Source: Hyaloscypha bicolor E (lineage: Eukaryota > Ascomycota > Leotiomycetes > Helotiales > Hyaloscyphaceae). From it: 64,000 nucleotides of DNA. The notes beneath the pieces were generated by a model that saw only the letters and a program-made list of their open reading frames with translations, was not told the DNA's origin and ran no database searches. The stretch's first letter is position 1; every line of letters begins with the position of its first letter. The translations under genes were made by a program, and so were the position numbers. Location: positions 496,001-560,000 of the forward strand of contig NW_020194517.1 in the NCBI RefSeq assembly GCF_002865645.1. The letters run 5' to 3'. Of the stretch, positions 1 through 12,911 are shown piece by piece.

Positions 1-21
1 CTTAATTTTGGTTGACAACAG

Positions 22-827
22 ATACAGAGCCTCCGCAACAACCTACATCCCACGCAGACCCAGATGAAGTCGACATCTCCCAGCACTACTACGAGCCACA
101 AACCGCACGTCGCCCCCAAAACGCATCCTCCCAGCCTGCCATCTCCGACGACCAACTGCGCCAAATGATGCTCGGCTTCGATCCCTCAGCAACCCCTCCG
201 CTCGGCGGTCCCCAAAACCCAAATGCAAACCCCTTCGCTGGTTTCCCAGGCATGGGAGGAATGGGTATGCCGCCTGGTATGGAAGGAATGGGAGGACCGC
301 CTGGCGCAGAAGACCCAATGATGAAGATGCTTCAACAAATGATGAGTGGTGCCGTACCGGAAGCAGGACCAGGTGGGATGCCTGCGTTTCCCGGTATGCC
401 AGGTCAACTTACTACCACCGCTGATCCCTCAGCGTACCTCTGGCGTATTGCCCATGCATTGTTCGCCCTCAGTCTGGGTCTCTACATCACCTTCACGACA
501 CCCTTCACCGGCACACGCCTGGAACGAGAGACTTCGGCACTAGGTTATACCCCAGGCTCGGATGTACTTACACCCTCCTCAGTCCACTTCTTCTACCTCT
601 TCGCCACCGCTGAAGTTATCCTGCAAAGCTCTCGATTCTATCTTGAGAAAGGGAAGGGGGAGCAGAGTGGGTGGGTGGGTATGGTGATGGGGTTCTTGCC
701 TGAGCGGTGGAAGGGATATTTGGCTTGGGTGATGCGATATTCCAGGATTTGGACCACCGTTAGTGGGGATGCCATGGTCTTGATATTTGTGTTGGGAGTG
801 TGTGCTTGGTTGAGAGGAGGTGTTTAG
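22..827 (+). CDS. GET2: GET complex subunit Get2 (5'-partial, last exon)
   Basis: C-terminal exon of a Get2/CAMLG-type protein, the ER membrane receptor subunit that with Get1 inserts tail-anchored proteins delivered by Get3. The frame is open to the left edge with no in-frame ATG. The bases ending CAACAG at 16-21 look like a splice acceptor, so the exon probably starts at 22 and the basic Get3-binding N-terminus lies outside the window. Visible parts are a Pro/Gly/Met-rich linker (FAGFPGMGGMGMPPGMEGMG) followed by three hydrophobic segments: WRIAHALFALSLGLYITF, VHFFYLFATAEVILQ and AMVLIFVLGVCAWL. That matches the three-TM layout of Get2. Stop TAG at 825-827. Identity rests on topology and linker composition plus recall of fungal Get2, so it is likely but not certain. 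Confidence 0.75.
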
Positions 828-1329
828 CTTGCTGCGATATTCACAAAAGAAGAATTTAAATATGACATTGAGATTGTCATTGCACAAACGATACTTGGAA
901 CATTGACGCGATGCGCAACAAAAGTTTTACATGAGGTGGAAATTTGCCATCAAGTGATGGGAAGAAAACCTCAATGTTCAAAAGCTCCAACATTCGTAAT
1001 CACTAATCACCACCAAAAGATCAGATGAAGTCTTATCATCAATGTTAGTTGGCAATTTTGAATATGGCAGCTATTGAATTCGGTATGCAACAAGTTTGGT
1101 CTTAGTATTGCCGTTCAGTGGCCGACGAAACCTCCCTGCTCAGAGCATTTCCGAAACATACAGACATGTTGGATTCCGCAATCTTGCTGATGGTATGCCT
1201 ACATTACATCTCAGCATCCTTCTTCTATGGCCTGGAACACAAACCTAGATTCGAGTGGCTGCAAGTACTTCGTAAAGCTGCACAACACTACTCTGCAAAC
1301 CCATTCGATACATTAAGTATACAACTCTT
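828..1329. other. Intergenic, convergent 3' ends
   Basis: AT-rich spacer between the GET2 3' end and the 3' end of the ABM-domain gene. A 74-codon reading frame at 1118-1342 has no recognisable content and runs into the neighbouring gene. I see nothing else here. Confidence 0.5.
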
Positions 1330-1671
1330 TCACTGCTTATAATCCGGCCCAACAAAAGTATCCGCCACCTCGTACATGACAGGCGTCATCGAAGCATACT
1401 GCATTGCCTGCATCGCATACGGCCGCAGCTCCTCAATATCTCTCAATGATTCCCCTGCCTCTTTGGTACTCCACTGGCTGTACACCACGACTTTTGTCCC
1501 ATCATGGCTGCGGTGAAGAGCCGAGGCGACGAAGCCAGGGACATTCTTTCCAGGTCCTGACATGAGTGACGACATTACATCGATGAGCTTCTGTTGGTTT
1601 GCTGGGTCGTGGAGTGTAAAGACGTTGATGAAGGTGTACTTGTCGGTTTTAGAGATGGTTACTGAAGACAT
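1330..1671 (-). CDS. Antibiotic biosynthesis monooxygenase (ABM) domain protein
   Basis: Single-exon protein of 113 aa starting MSSVTISKTDKYTFINVF. The first ATG is at 1671; the frame extends a few codons further only through a TTG. Size and pattern fit a one-domain ABM protein, a ferredoxin-like alpha-beta barrel: an N-terminal strand YTFINVFTL, a helix DPANQQKLIDVMSSLM, a central strand block VPGFVASALHRSHDGTKVVVYSQW and a helix before the C-terminus. VVVYSQW is the typical hydrophobic/aromatic strand of the family. Family members are cofactor-independent oxygenases or related enzymes acting on quinones and polyketides; the substrate cannot be told here. No biosynthetic cluster genes surround it, so a housekeeping or detoxification role is as likely as a biosynthetic one. 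Confidence 0.75.
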   Translation of the reverse strand: MSSVTISKTDKYTFINVFTLHDPANQQKLIDVMSSLMSGPGKNVPGFVASALHRSHDGTKVVVYSQWSTKEAGESLRDIEELRPYAMQAMQYASMTPVMYEVADTFVGPDYKQ

Positions 1672-2179
1672 TCTGTTGTTGAATTGAGGCAAGGATAGAG
1701 ATGCAATGAAATAAGCTTTAAGCAGAGTTTATTACTTGAAAGAGAAAATGAAGATCAGAGAGTTTACATCCTCGCATGACAGGAGTCAGCACTACCGGTA
1801 AGTGGAGAAGTGCGGGACTTACAACCATAAATCCCAAAGCAGACAAGCTTCAGTACGGAAGGTTTCGACATGGGACGCGGCCTTTCCCGCCAGCTCTTCA
1901 TTGGCCAGTGACAGGCTCGCCACGGCCTTGGCGTCCAAAGTCTCAGCCCCAGCAACTAAATCGGGGTTGTTGCCGCCCACTTACAGGATCCCCTCATGCG
2001 ACATCGCTGCAAGCCGGGGTGCGTAAAGTTTGGGGGCTGAAGATGGAGCTTCGCTCTCGATCAAGGTCCCGTCGCACAACCTCTCCTTCCATCCCCTTCC
2101 CTTCGTTCTTGTTCAATCGTCTTTATCTTCTGTATATAGCTTGCGATCCAGTTAGTCCGACCATGCGCGAACGGAAACC
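1672..2179. other. Intergenic, divergent 5' region
   Basis: Spacer between the starts of the ABM gene (left, minus) and the HET gene (right, plus). Short frames here have no coding character. A pyrimidine-rich stretch around 2080-2125 precedes the HET start, as is common in fungal promoters. No specific site is called. Confidence 0.4.
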
Positions 2180-4640
2180 ATGCCGCCTTTCCTTCGCGAG
2201 CACACGAATGACCAGCCAAAGAGCTATGCACAGGTGATCCGCTCTTTACAGAAAGGGCAGCGCGCGCAAACCTTCGACCCAGGAACCAGAGCCAAGACAA
2301 CGACGGAAGGGAATGCGATCCGCGCGCGCTTTCAGGGGATAGTGAAGAGTGTGCCGGTGGTCAAGAAGAATACTTACAAGCATGAGCCGATCGATTATGA
2401 TAACGAGATTCGGATTTTGAAGATTCTGCATGGCAAGGGGGATGATAGGATCGAGTGTATGTTGTTTCCGAGTCGATTTCGGCCGGAGAAGGAGTTGGTT
2501 AATGGTAACGGGAATGTCAATGGGAAGGCGACAGAGGAGGGGAGGACGGACAGATATTGGGCTCTGAGTTATTGGTGGGGTGATGTTAATGAAGTTGCTG
2601 GGAACAAGATTACCATATACCATGAGTAGGTTCTGATACTTTGGAGAGATGGGGTGAAAGCTAATATGACTAAGTACGGGAGGACGAGGCCAACGTCAAA
2701 CCATGACTGAGTTAAACCGGTCAGGAACCTTTTATGTACGAAACAACCTCAAAGCCGCGCTCCTCCGCTTCCGCGATCCCCACGACGATGTTAATGTTTG
2801 GGTCGACGCCCTGTGTATTGATCAGGAAAATAATGTAGAAAAGAAAGCGCAGGTCTCGCGCATGCACGAAGTTTATACCCAGGCGGAGAACGTGTGCGTC
2901 TGGCTCGGAGAAGGAAAAGAGTCGACTCCGGAGACCTTCTCATTCTTAAGAGAGATCCTAGACTTGCGTAATTTTGATGAACTGATAGCGGACCCGGAGA
3001 CGACATCCAGGAAGTGGGCGCTGATAGTGGACTTAATGAGTAATAGGTGGTTCAGTAGGAGATGGGTCATTCAAGAGCTGGCTTTGGCTAGGAAGGCTTG
3101 TGTCCTCTGGGGAGATGAGGAGTTGGAGTGGAGTAATTTTGCAGATGCGATTGCGTTGTTCATGACCAAGTATGAGGAGATCAAGAGGACGAGTCTCGAT
3201 CCCAAAGGATATCATGATGCGGTTGATGCAAGAGCTTTGGGCGCGAACACGATTGTTCATGCCACCACGAATTTGTTCCGGAAAACTCAAGAAGGAAGGG
3301 TTCAACAACGTTTATTGCCGCTAGAGATTTTGGTTTCGAGTCTGCTGCTGGCGTTTGAAGCATCCGAACCGAGAGACACGATCTTTGCGGTCCTCACTTT
3401 GGCCAAAGATTCAAGATTCGCAGAGGAAAACACAGATGCTATTATAGAAGACCCTCGCATATCTCCAGATTACGACAAAAGTCTTTTGGACGTCTATGCA
3501 GACTTCATGAACTACTGTGTTGAGAAATCGCAGTCGTTGGATATCCTCTGCAGATACTGGGCTCCGTTACCAAAACCCCTGACTAGGGAACAAGCATTGA
3601 AGCTAGGTAATTCAGGACGAGACAAGGAAGAGAAAATGCCAACTTGGATTCCATTCATCTCTCGCTCTGCATTTGGAGAGCCGCACGGCGTATTGGGAGG
3701 CAGAGTCAATGGAGACAGCTTCGTTGGTGGTCCGGAAAGAAAGGGTCAACAGACTTACAATGCGTCGAATAATCTTCGAGCCTGGGCGAAATTCGGTACC
3801 TATGAGCTGGACCCCTCGAGGGATCCGGCACGACGATCGACGTTTCCTGCAAATTTCATGAGACAAGGGAGCTTTTCGTCGAATAAACGCCCCGAGTTAG
3901 GCAAGACCCATGTGAATGAAAACCAGCCACACCATTCGAGGAGTGATGGTGCAATGAAGGATCTAGTTGCGGCAAGACAGCCCTCGTTATCCCCGGAGAA
4001 GTACGACGGCACGCTGAGTGTGAGGGGCTTTTGTTTGGATCATGTACACGAAGTCTCTGGAAGGGTGATGGGGAAGGGAGTCATACCCGTTGAAGCCTTA
4101 ACGATGGGAGGGTGGCAACATAGAGGGCCGGAGGATTTGAATGTTCCAGACCAGCTCTGGCGAACTCTTGTCGCTGATAGAGGACCAAATGGAACCAGCG
4201 CTCCTGGATGGTATCGAAGAACTTGTTTAGAGTGTTTGCAACACACAGATCGTGTCGGAGATCTCGATATCGAAGGCCTGAAAAAGAGCGTTCTGCCTAG
4301 GACGCCAAGCACGATGATCACCTTCCTGGAACGAGCACAACAGATTGTGTGGGGCCGGAGGTTCTTCAAGACAAGAGGCAACAAAAATAAAAATAAGGAG
4401 CCGTTGTTCTGTTTAGGATCCCCGGATGTAAGAGAAGGAGATCTAATTTGTATCATTTTTGGCTGTAGTGTTCCTGTGGTATTGAGAAAAGTTTCAACCG
4501 GTGGAGGAAACTCCCATTTTGAGTTTATTGGCGAGTGCTATGTTCATGGGATGATGGATGGGGAGGCTTTGGAGGGCCGGCAGCCGATGTATCCGTATGG
4601 TGGGAAGAAATCTTGGGTGATGACTTTTAAGTTAAAATAG
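2180..4640 (+). CDS. HET-domain (heterokaryon incompatibility) protein
   Basis: Two exons, 2180-2625 and 2675-4640, giving 803 aa. The 49-nt intron (GTAGGT...CTAAG) is fixed by frame: exon 1 ends ATC/TAC/CAT/GA and exon 2 restores GAT. All three HET blocks are visible: RYWALSYWWGD near residue 130, VWVDALCIDQEN followed by KKAQVSRMHEVYTQAENVCV, and WFSRRWVIQELALARKACVL. The domain is therefore intact. HET proteins trigger cell death on non-self recognition during hyphal fusion; whether this one is active is unknown. The roughly 450-residue C-terminal part has no motif I recognise, although SLSPEKYDGTLSVRGF and a glycine-rich end resemble the tails of other HET proteins. The start ATG has a good context (AAACCATGC). 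Confidence 0.9.
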
Positions 4641-6713
4641 TTTAGGTGAGATACCAATAATAGTTGTGCACTCCATAGTTTTAACCAAGCGAAGTCAACA
4701 TTTGAAGTGTCGGAACAACCTTTCATCTATCTCTTAGAACACTTAATCTTTAGCCATGTTCATGGCCTAATAATCTGCCTTGGCTTATTGTCGGAACATA
4801 TTTAGAACTCACTTTTCGACCTGACTCATCCTGAGGCCACTGCGCCTTGGAGTCCTGCGGCTGTTTGTGTCGGGGTGGCTAAGCCCGTGACTTCTCGTCC
4901 ACGTGTTCAAAGTACTAGAAAATAGCAGCAATCGCTAAAATTGCTTTTCGATAACCTGACCCAGGAGTTTTTAATGTCAAGGTAGCTTGCTCGGTGATTC
5001 GAGATATTGGGTGTTCATTCTGGGTGTTTTTTAAACGTGGAAACGCTCGTGCTGGTTTGGGGAACTCCGCCACCTTGTCCATGATCTGCTGACACTTATC
5101 GTCGGGAATCGAGGGAATCTGCTTGTGCATAGTGATTGAATCAAGAGTAAATTATTGGCGACATTCTCCTTTTTGTTCTGTGCCAGCAAAGCAATTGGTT
5201 CCAAAAGTGGCTGGAAGGATACCTGGCTCTGTTGCTTCATCAAATACACAACACCCGCAACTTCAACCCACAAGAAATTTCATTCTAAAGAAGTTCAAAT
5301 TTGATTTCACGGATGCAGACTATCGAAAGCCGATGTGGCGAGTACTTGTGATTGCATGCCAATAATAATCTTCGACCAACAACACAAGGATGGTGGCAAT
5401 AAAGTCTTGTAACAAGTCCCGGTGCCTACGTCACAGGAAACGAAATGTTTGGGGTAGCCTTGAAGCTTCAGAAGTTCCATTACAATGTCAAGACTTTCCC
5501 TCGTACGTGGACATCTTCAATATCTCCAAACTCCTTGCGTTCTGACCAGTGAACAAAAAATAGAAAGGAAAAACCAAAAGATTACATTAAAAGTGCACAA
5601 GGTTAGAGAATAATCGGATTTGTGTTCAATTTTAAAGTTCCACAGCACACCATATTGGAAAAGGAGGCTATCCTCGAGGCTGATCCGAGGCATAGCAGAA
5701 GGCTGTCTTCAAGATCGTTAGTTTGCATGCTTCACTAGAAACCTGCAGCTCATGCTGTCCTCCAGCCTTTTCGGGGGCACCAGCGCAATGCCGTTGACCT
5801 GCAGGCCTTGAGGGATTAGGTGTGAGGAAGTCGGCGAGGCACTCCCAATCAATTTGTCTGTGGTCGTGGCTGTGCCCGAGTCGAGCAGTTGGCAGCCGGA
5901 GTCGAACCGCCAGGAGCTGACACGGCAGACACGCATCACAGCCCTGCCGAGCAATGCTGCTGGGAACTTGGGGGCCATTGGCCCCCTTTCTGCAGCAATG
6001 GCCAAGCTGACACAGTTCATCAGAAACGACCCCAAATCTGCCCTGAACCGCTCCGCCACACGATCTTCTGGGGCCGCAGACCGCCAGGCTGGGATTTCGA
6101 GCCTGAAGGAGCTCCAATCTGGGCTTGGTCTTCAAACACCTGAACCATCAATATTCCGCGGAAATGCTGGACAATATCGGATTAAGGCAAGCTCGAACTC
6201 CATATTGCTTTGCTGTGCTGAGGAGAGCTGGCGGCATACGACGGGATTGTGCAATTTTGCCTCCTGAGTGGCATTGCTGCTCCACGCAAGAGAAACACAC
6301 GAGGACAACCTATCGCAAAGTCCGGCAGGCTGCTGATTCGGCGGCCTCTGATTTGTCTGAAACCGAAGGTCACCGAGGTTGGTGCGCCATCAGTGTGGCT
6401 GCATGAGCTGCAGGGATGTGAGCGCCCGCGCTTGACATGCCAAATTTTGCTGCGCCCCGCTCCAGCCCTTCGCAATGTTCCCATTATTCGGGATAACAAG
6501 AGGCTTCCGGTCACGGCGACAACTCTCTAGACTCATCGTGTGTTCTTTGTCTGTGTGAATCATTGTCTCTACGATTGCAAGACATGAGCCGAGGCATCCT
6601 TTGACAATCCCGGGGAGTGTGTTGTTTGCTCAATTGTCTATATATCGCCAGTGACGGCACCATCTCAGCTAGATCAACACCTGATCTCAAAAGCGCATCT
6701 TTCGGACCCCATC
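4641..6713. other. 2 kb intergenic region, GC-richer right half
   Basis: No gene is supported. The left part to about 5650 is AT-rich. From about 5840 to 6500 the sequence is GC-richer and several frames on both strands stay open for 80-155 codons at once, as expected from composition rather than coding. A short minus-strand frame at 4915-5130 (71 codons) has no recognisable motif. Confidence 0.4.
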
Positions 6714-7755
6714 ATGGAGTCGATAGCAGTTACAAATTCGGATCCAGACATTTTCGATCCAAAGGAGAAGCAGAAGGCGATCTATTTATATTACGATTCT
6801 CAATACAGCGATGAGGCACAGGACATCTATTCAGAGGAATGGCAGGAGCGTATACTGTACTGGCACCAGAAGGCGATCGACAGTGCAGCGACGACGCTGA
6901 GGTCGGAAGAGAACCTCGAGAAGTTGGATTTCGGAGGGTTCTTCTTGGCCCATCCTATCCCGGCATTTTCTCTCTGGCAGCTTCTCCAGGCGTGTTACGA
7001 ACTCGATGTGGCTGTTTGTGGGAACAGCAAGGGGGATCTGGATGAGATCGAGTCCTGGCAGAAGATGAACCCATTCAAGTATCTCCGGGACCATAGCGTC
7101 CAGGACAAATGGCGGGCATCTTTGGAGCTTTTCAAGGCGCAAATAAAGGCGAAGAGCGAGGATATGGATGTCCAGGAGGAGAGTTGGGAGTTGAGGATGC
7201 ATGAGATTCTCATCGGTGTAGAGAAGTTCGAAACGGCGTTCGAATCTCTGCAGGAGAACTTCAAGGCCAATCTTGCCAGGCAGAGGTTTGCAGACTGGAT
7301 GATAGCAAGGATCGACGAGGATATCGGAAAACGATTCTCCATGATCCATCAACTGTTGGAGGTCAAGGAGAGTGAACTCGCGGGCATAAATCCTGCAGAG
7401 GAGAACGACGAGCCAGGTCCTTGTGAGTTGATCAAACGTTACCGGCTGAAATTTTGCTAATCAGTTCAGTGGACCCTGCGGCACCAGATTTTCATGTTGC
7501 ATTTGAAGCTCCTAAACCCAAAAAGAGGTGGTCTTTTAAGAAGAATCAAGATAACCCACGGAGGCCGTCTGGTAAGTAAAATGCACGCCAGGAAGATTTT
7601 CGATTTTTAACCTTTCCTCAGCCTCTGAACCAAAATTGCCTCGTCCCACTAGAACGATGTCGATACCCAAATCTCTGAATTTGACGAGAGGCATCAATGC
7701 TCTAAAAGAGAAGTTTCGAAAACCGAAAAGCACGAATAAACGCAATGAGCGATGA
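6714..7755 (+). CDS. Unrecognised protein, three exons
   Basis: Exons 6714-7422, 7470-7571 and 7622-7755 give 314 aa. Intron 1 is GTGAGT...GCTAATCAGTTCAG and intron 2 is GTAAGT...TTTTTAACCTTTCCTCAG; both have donor, branch and acceptor in the usual fungal form, and the joined frame is open. The start ATG is MESIAVTNSDPDIFDPKEK; a GTG further upstream is not used. The first 230 residues are rich in charged residues and probably helical, with acidic and aromatic stretches (YDSQYSDEAQDIYSEEWQER, LEKLDFGGFFLAHPIPAFSL). The tail is strongly basic (KRWSFKKNQ, then KEKFRKPKSTNKRNER). No signal peptide or TM segment. I do not recognise a family; it may be a lineage-specific fungal gene. Splicing evidence makes it a real gene with good likelihood. 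Confidence 0.65.
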
Positions 7756-8357
7756 CATTTACTTTTCTGGAATCTAACTTCCTTGGATCCATCCTTCTTG
7801 TTTCAAAAACTATATAATTTGGTGAGAATTTCAGAATTTTGCTTGGAGATCTCATTTTTGTTCAATTTTGCCTTCATTCTTCATATTCCTTCTACGACTT
7901 ATGGATTACGAATGAAACGGCCTTTGTATATCTAATTTGATGGTATATGGAATGGTGTTTGGCGTTCATACAGCTCTAGAGCTGTGGTTTGGATTTTATG
8001 ATCTGTAGATATTCAGAAGCTTAGATAGTGGAAGATTATTTACTCCTTTAGCCGAAACCTTCTTGGTGTGCTCTTTCCTTGATGGGATTGCGAGCCTTGG
8101 CTCTGAAAATATTGAGAAAACGCTGGAATCCGCCCCGGAGCCCTTTGTTCTAGTAAGGCAGGGCAACTGCAATCCGGAAAGGCTTTATTTCGTTTCAGGT
8201 TTTGCGTTCTTGGTTTATTGATCTCGGCAGTAACGTATCTCTTTGTTCCCATCTTCCATTTCATATTCTCCGTGGGTTCGATTGTTCAAAGACGAATAGC
8301 TAATTTGTACGCATTCCACATCCTTGTTCACTCCCTAAAGATTGTTGAAAGCAAGTC

Positions 8358-8597
8358 ATGACACCAGGAGAGCCATACAACCTCAGAAGCACAGGGAACA
8401 CTTCCTTCACTAAAGGGCTGGACGTGGGGAAGTCAAAGGAGGTAGCACCAAAATGGAGAGATCCGAATGATAGGATTTGGTGTCAGTTTGTCATCCAACC
8501 TGGAAATCGGCGGTGCATGAGAATGTTCTACCCTCCGCCTTTCTGGTCTACGGCTTGTCACCAACATCGGGATAAAGTTGACAGACTCTGGAGATGA
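8358..8597 (+). CDS. Small Cys/His-containing hypothetical ORF
   Basis: A 79-codon ORF with a true ATG, starting MTPGEPYNLRSTGNTSF and ending HRDKVDRLWR. Its second half has spaced Cys and His residues (WCQFVIQPGNRRCMRMF, then STACHQH), which could bind zinc. There is no intron. The opposite strand also has a 90-codon frame over the same bases, so it may be a chance ORF. No family is recognised. Confidence 0.3.
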   Translation: MTPGEPYNLRSTGNTSFTKGLDVGKSKEVAPKWRDPNDRIWCQFVIQPGNRRCMRMFYPPPFWSTACHQHRDKVDRLWR

Positions 8598-9144
8598 ACG
8601 GCTACTCACGGGTATATTGGAGGACAAGAAGGCTTCGGGCACTGTGGCGGTCTTGAAGGATTGAAAGTTGGGCACATTTTTGTGCCATGACCAATTGTGA
8701 AGCAAAATAATACCCTGGAGACACTCGGTTTTGGGGCGTCATGAATTCTTGTGGAGGCTGAGCTTGGGAAAGATAGATGGAAAACTAAAAAGACAATGCA
8801 AAGGAACTAAGATACTTCACATAAAGCGCTTCCACGACCAGTAATTCGGTGAAGATACTTCCCTAGCGAGGGTCACGTGTCAAGCCTTACCTTCCTGTCC
8901 TCACTTCCATGCTTTCCTGACGCCCTCTCTCGCCCGACCTACGCCCGACCTAGTAGCAATAGGATCAAACATTGCTTTTCCTGGCCGCATGTAACTCTGC
9001 AAACATCCAACTTCACCGCTCCTTGCCAACACGTGACTGACCGGCTAACCCAATGATGGTTGAGCGGGTTGCTATCCGATTATCGGCAAGTGAAATATCC
9101 ATGCAACACGCCGTGTGCTTTTTCTTTTCCTCCCCCACATTTGC

Positions 9145-9152
9145 GGAGTCAT
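9145..9152 (-). promoter_or_regulatory. Possible Gcn4/CPC-1 type site
   Basis: GGAGTCAT reads ATGACTCC on the other strand, six of seven bases of TGASTCA. It sits about 155 bp before the homocitrate synthase ATG. Lysine genes are classic targets of general amino acid control, which makes the site plausible, but a single near-match is weak evidence. Confidence 0.3.
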
Positions 9153-9304
9153 AAGCAAAAACTCGACTCTGTCACTGTCTTACCAACCCACTATCCCCAG
9201 TGAATACAAATACTGAGGATATCTCCCTCAATCCCTCAATTCCTCTTTCTTCCATCTTTTCCTTTCTACCAACACAACTCGCCTTCCAACGAACACCGAC
9301 CAAC

Positions 9305-11045
<1,741 letters not shown>

Positions 11046-11490
11046 AATAGAGAGCTTGTTAGAGTTGTTGCTTAAGTACTAAATACTTAAATCGCAATTG
11101 TAGTTAGTCTTTATAAAAAGCAATATTTACAACACTTTGAAATTTACCTTTCTTCTTTATAATACAGTCGTATGCGAAAACTCCCTGTTTCTGCGAATTT
11201 TAGCCGCATCATGCACTTTTGGTACGCACCTCACCAAAAATTAATGATAATTGATAAAACTCACCCAATAATCGCACCATTACCTCCAGTACCATCCCCA
11301 TTAGGCAATTTCGACTTTATTCGCAAGTTCCCACTATGGCACGTTCAAAGAGCAAAAAAATCGAGAAACTATTGAACGGATGCACGTATACGTGTAAGTG
11401 GGTCAAGTCTTGATTGATTTCTTGTAGAATGGGAGGTGGGCAGAGCCCACCTTATATACATGTCCGTACAGGCTAGTTGGCCTTGCACGT

Positions 11491-11520
11491 GGTCATGTGC
11501 ATGTGACATGTCACATGACC
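11491..11520. repeat. Palindrome in the LTR-like end
   Basis: GGTCATGTG at 11491-11499 is matched by CACATGACC at 11512-11520, and the centre CATGTGACATGTCACATG (11500-11517) is itself a perfect 18-bp palindrome. It may be a binding site or hairpin in the element's promoter. Confidence 0.75.
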
Positions 11521-11618
11521 ATATTCAACACTCCCACTCAAGGACAGCACTAGACGAAACTAGTACCTCCAAATAATCCTGACTATAGAAGATACAAAAA
11601 TAGAGTAATAAAAGTAGC

Positions 11619-12911
11619 TCAAATAGTGCCTTTCCTTGCTTCCTTAGCAGCCCGTTTTGCTACCTTCCTTTCCTCCTTCTCCAGACGCTTCTTCTCTCGT
11701 TCAGCTGCCAGCTTCTGATCTCTTTCCCTCATATGTCCTTCTATATCGAACTAATTTCGAGAGATATCAGGTGAGGGGCTCTGAGGAGCAGTAAACGAGG
11801 GTCCAGTAGTCGAGGGTCCAGCAGTAGACGACTCAAAAGCCGGAGGTATTGGTACTTCAAGGACAGAGGGACTCGGAGGGCTCGGCATATAAGGCTCAGG
11901 GGCGTCAAGAACCGATCGGAGTTAGGAGGAGTGTATCGAAACACGAAAAAAAATAGGCGCTAGAGCTTCCAAAGCAGACGACAAACCTTTAGCGAAATCA
12001 GGGAAGGCAGGAACCGGAACCATTATAATCTCCTCCTCTGTATCCGATCCATTAGATACAGGTACAGGAAAGCGATCTGCAGAGAGCAGATCGGATAGTT
12101 CTATTGAGGGTATTAGCAAGTCCAGGTTTATATTTTCTATATCCATCCCTGACTATTCGAGTTAATGGGCAATCATATCGTCATCAGAGACTAGCTCATA
12201 TTCACTATCTGCCGTAGCCACCGTAATGTCTCCCACTTGATCCGGAACCGGTATTAAGACGATATTTAGGCGGCTTGTCTTCCGGCAAAGAGCAGGAGGG
12301 ACTAGTCCTGTAGGAAAGGCAGAACGAGAGCGAGATTCAAAAGAGGACCGTAATCTGGAGCGAATTTGCCGTGGCCCAAGAGAGGAAAAAGCAGGAGAAG
12401 CAGAGCGAGAGGGAGGTTTCCGTCCTCTATCTATAATCTCCGGACCATAAATCCTTACGATAATCGTTATGGGGGGTATATCGTAAGCCTAGGGCCAAAA
12501 AACAGTGGGACCTCACGGCTGTATCGCACTGTCAAGGATATCGCTAAATCGAGGATCGTTATATCAAGGTTCTGCTGTATAACTGTAAGGAACCTGTACA
12601 GTGCTGTGGTCTCGAGTTTGGAATGGTTGTCTACCCGGTCGTTGAGATCATGCTGAACGGCAAAGCACACGCGACCCCCTGAGGGCAGGCTCCTGGTGGT
12701 TGGATCATTCCCGGATTGGCCCAATCTTAACACCCTTGTGATTATCTTGAGTGGGAAAGGAGCAAATGATTACTCGTCGGCTGATCCTCACTCTGTTTGG
12801 GCCGCCTCGCTTCGCTCGCGCATACAAGTAACACCTAGACACCCTAGCACCCCAAAACGTGGAACCATTTCCTGAACGGCTAGCCCTCCTTCGTCTACAA
12901 AATCTTGTCAA
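11619..12911 (-). pseudogene. Degenerate element-borne reading frame
   Basis: One minus-strand frame stays aligned from about 12911 to a TGA at 11619-11621, interrupted by nine internal stops: TGA at about 12705, 12648, 12564 and 12513; TAG at 12489; TAA at 12162; TAG at 12153; TAA at 11922; TAG at 11751. That is roughly half the number expected at random in 430 codons. Protein-like blocks lie between them: an acidic part MDIENINLDLLIPSIELSDL, a Pro/Ser/Thr-rich part (SPSVLEVPIPPAF) and a basic helical end with KKRLEKEERKVAKRAAKEAR. C-to-T change could produce every stop, as RIP would, but this is true of any stop codon and is not proof. Not recognised as gag or pol. Confidence 0.4.

Larger units (their letters stand above)
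7756..9304. other. Intergenic region holding one small ORF and the homocitrate synthase promoter
   Basis: AT-rich to about 8850. It then contains GC-richer promoter-like DNA with an E-box-type CACGTGAC at about 9021, and a pyrimidine-rich leader with CT-rich runs before the ATG at 9305. A small ORF at 8358-8597 is listed separately. Nothing else is supported. Confidence 0.4.
11186..12911 (-). mobile_element. Decayed LTR-type retroelement, 5' LTR absent
   Basis: On the minus strand an LTR-like end begins TGTTGAATATGG at 11530, directly after a purine-rich tract CCTTGAGTGGGAG (11531-11543) of the kind that primes plus-strand synthesis. Inside it a TATATAAGG box lies at 11450-11458. The inner end of the LTR is not certain; a TG at 11186 is one candidate. 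Upstream on that strand (higher coordinates) is a broken reading frame. No second copy of TGTTGAATATGG is seen up to 13 kb, so the element is truncated or rearranged. No reverse transcriptase, integrase or RNase H motif was found. Left limit is approximate. Confidence 0.5.

Noticed and set aside
1776..2237. 153-codon plus-strand frame before the HET gene
   Set aside because: Runs through the HET promoter and start in another frame, has no motif, and its composition matches the surrounding non-coding DNA.
5890..5940. Possible tRNA T-arm (GGTTCGACTCC on the minus strand)
   Set aside because: The flanking bases do not pair as a T stem and no acceptor or anticodon arm could be found at the right distance.
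5668..6267. Overlapping frames of 84-155 codons on both strands
   Set aside because: Several frames are open together in GC-rich DNA and none has splice signals, domains or a convincing start.
12467..12733. 88-codon minus-strand frame in the transposon relic
   Set aside because: It is out of frame with the long degenerate frame that carries the protein-like blocks.
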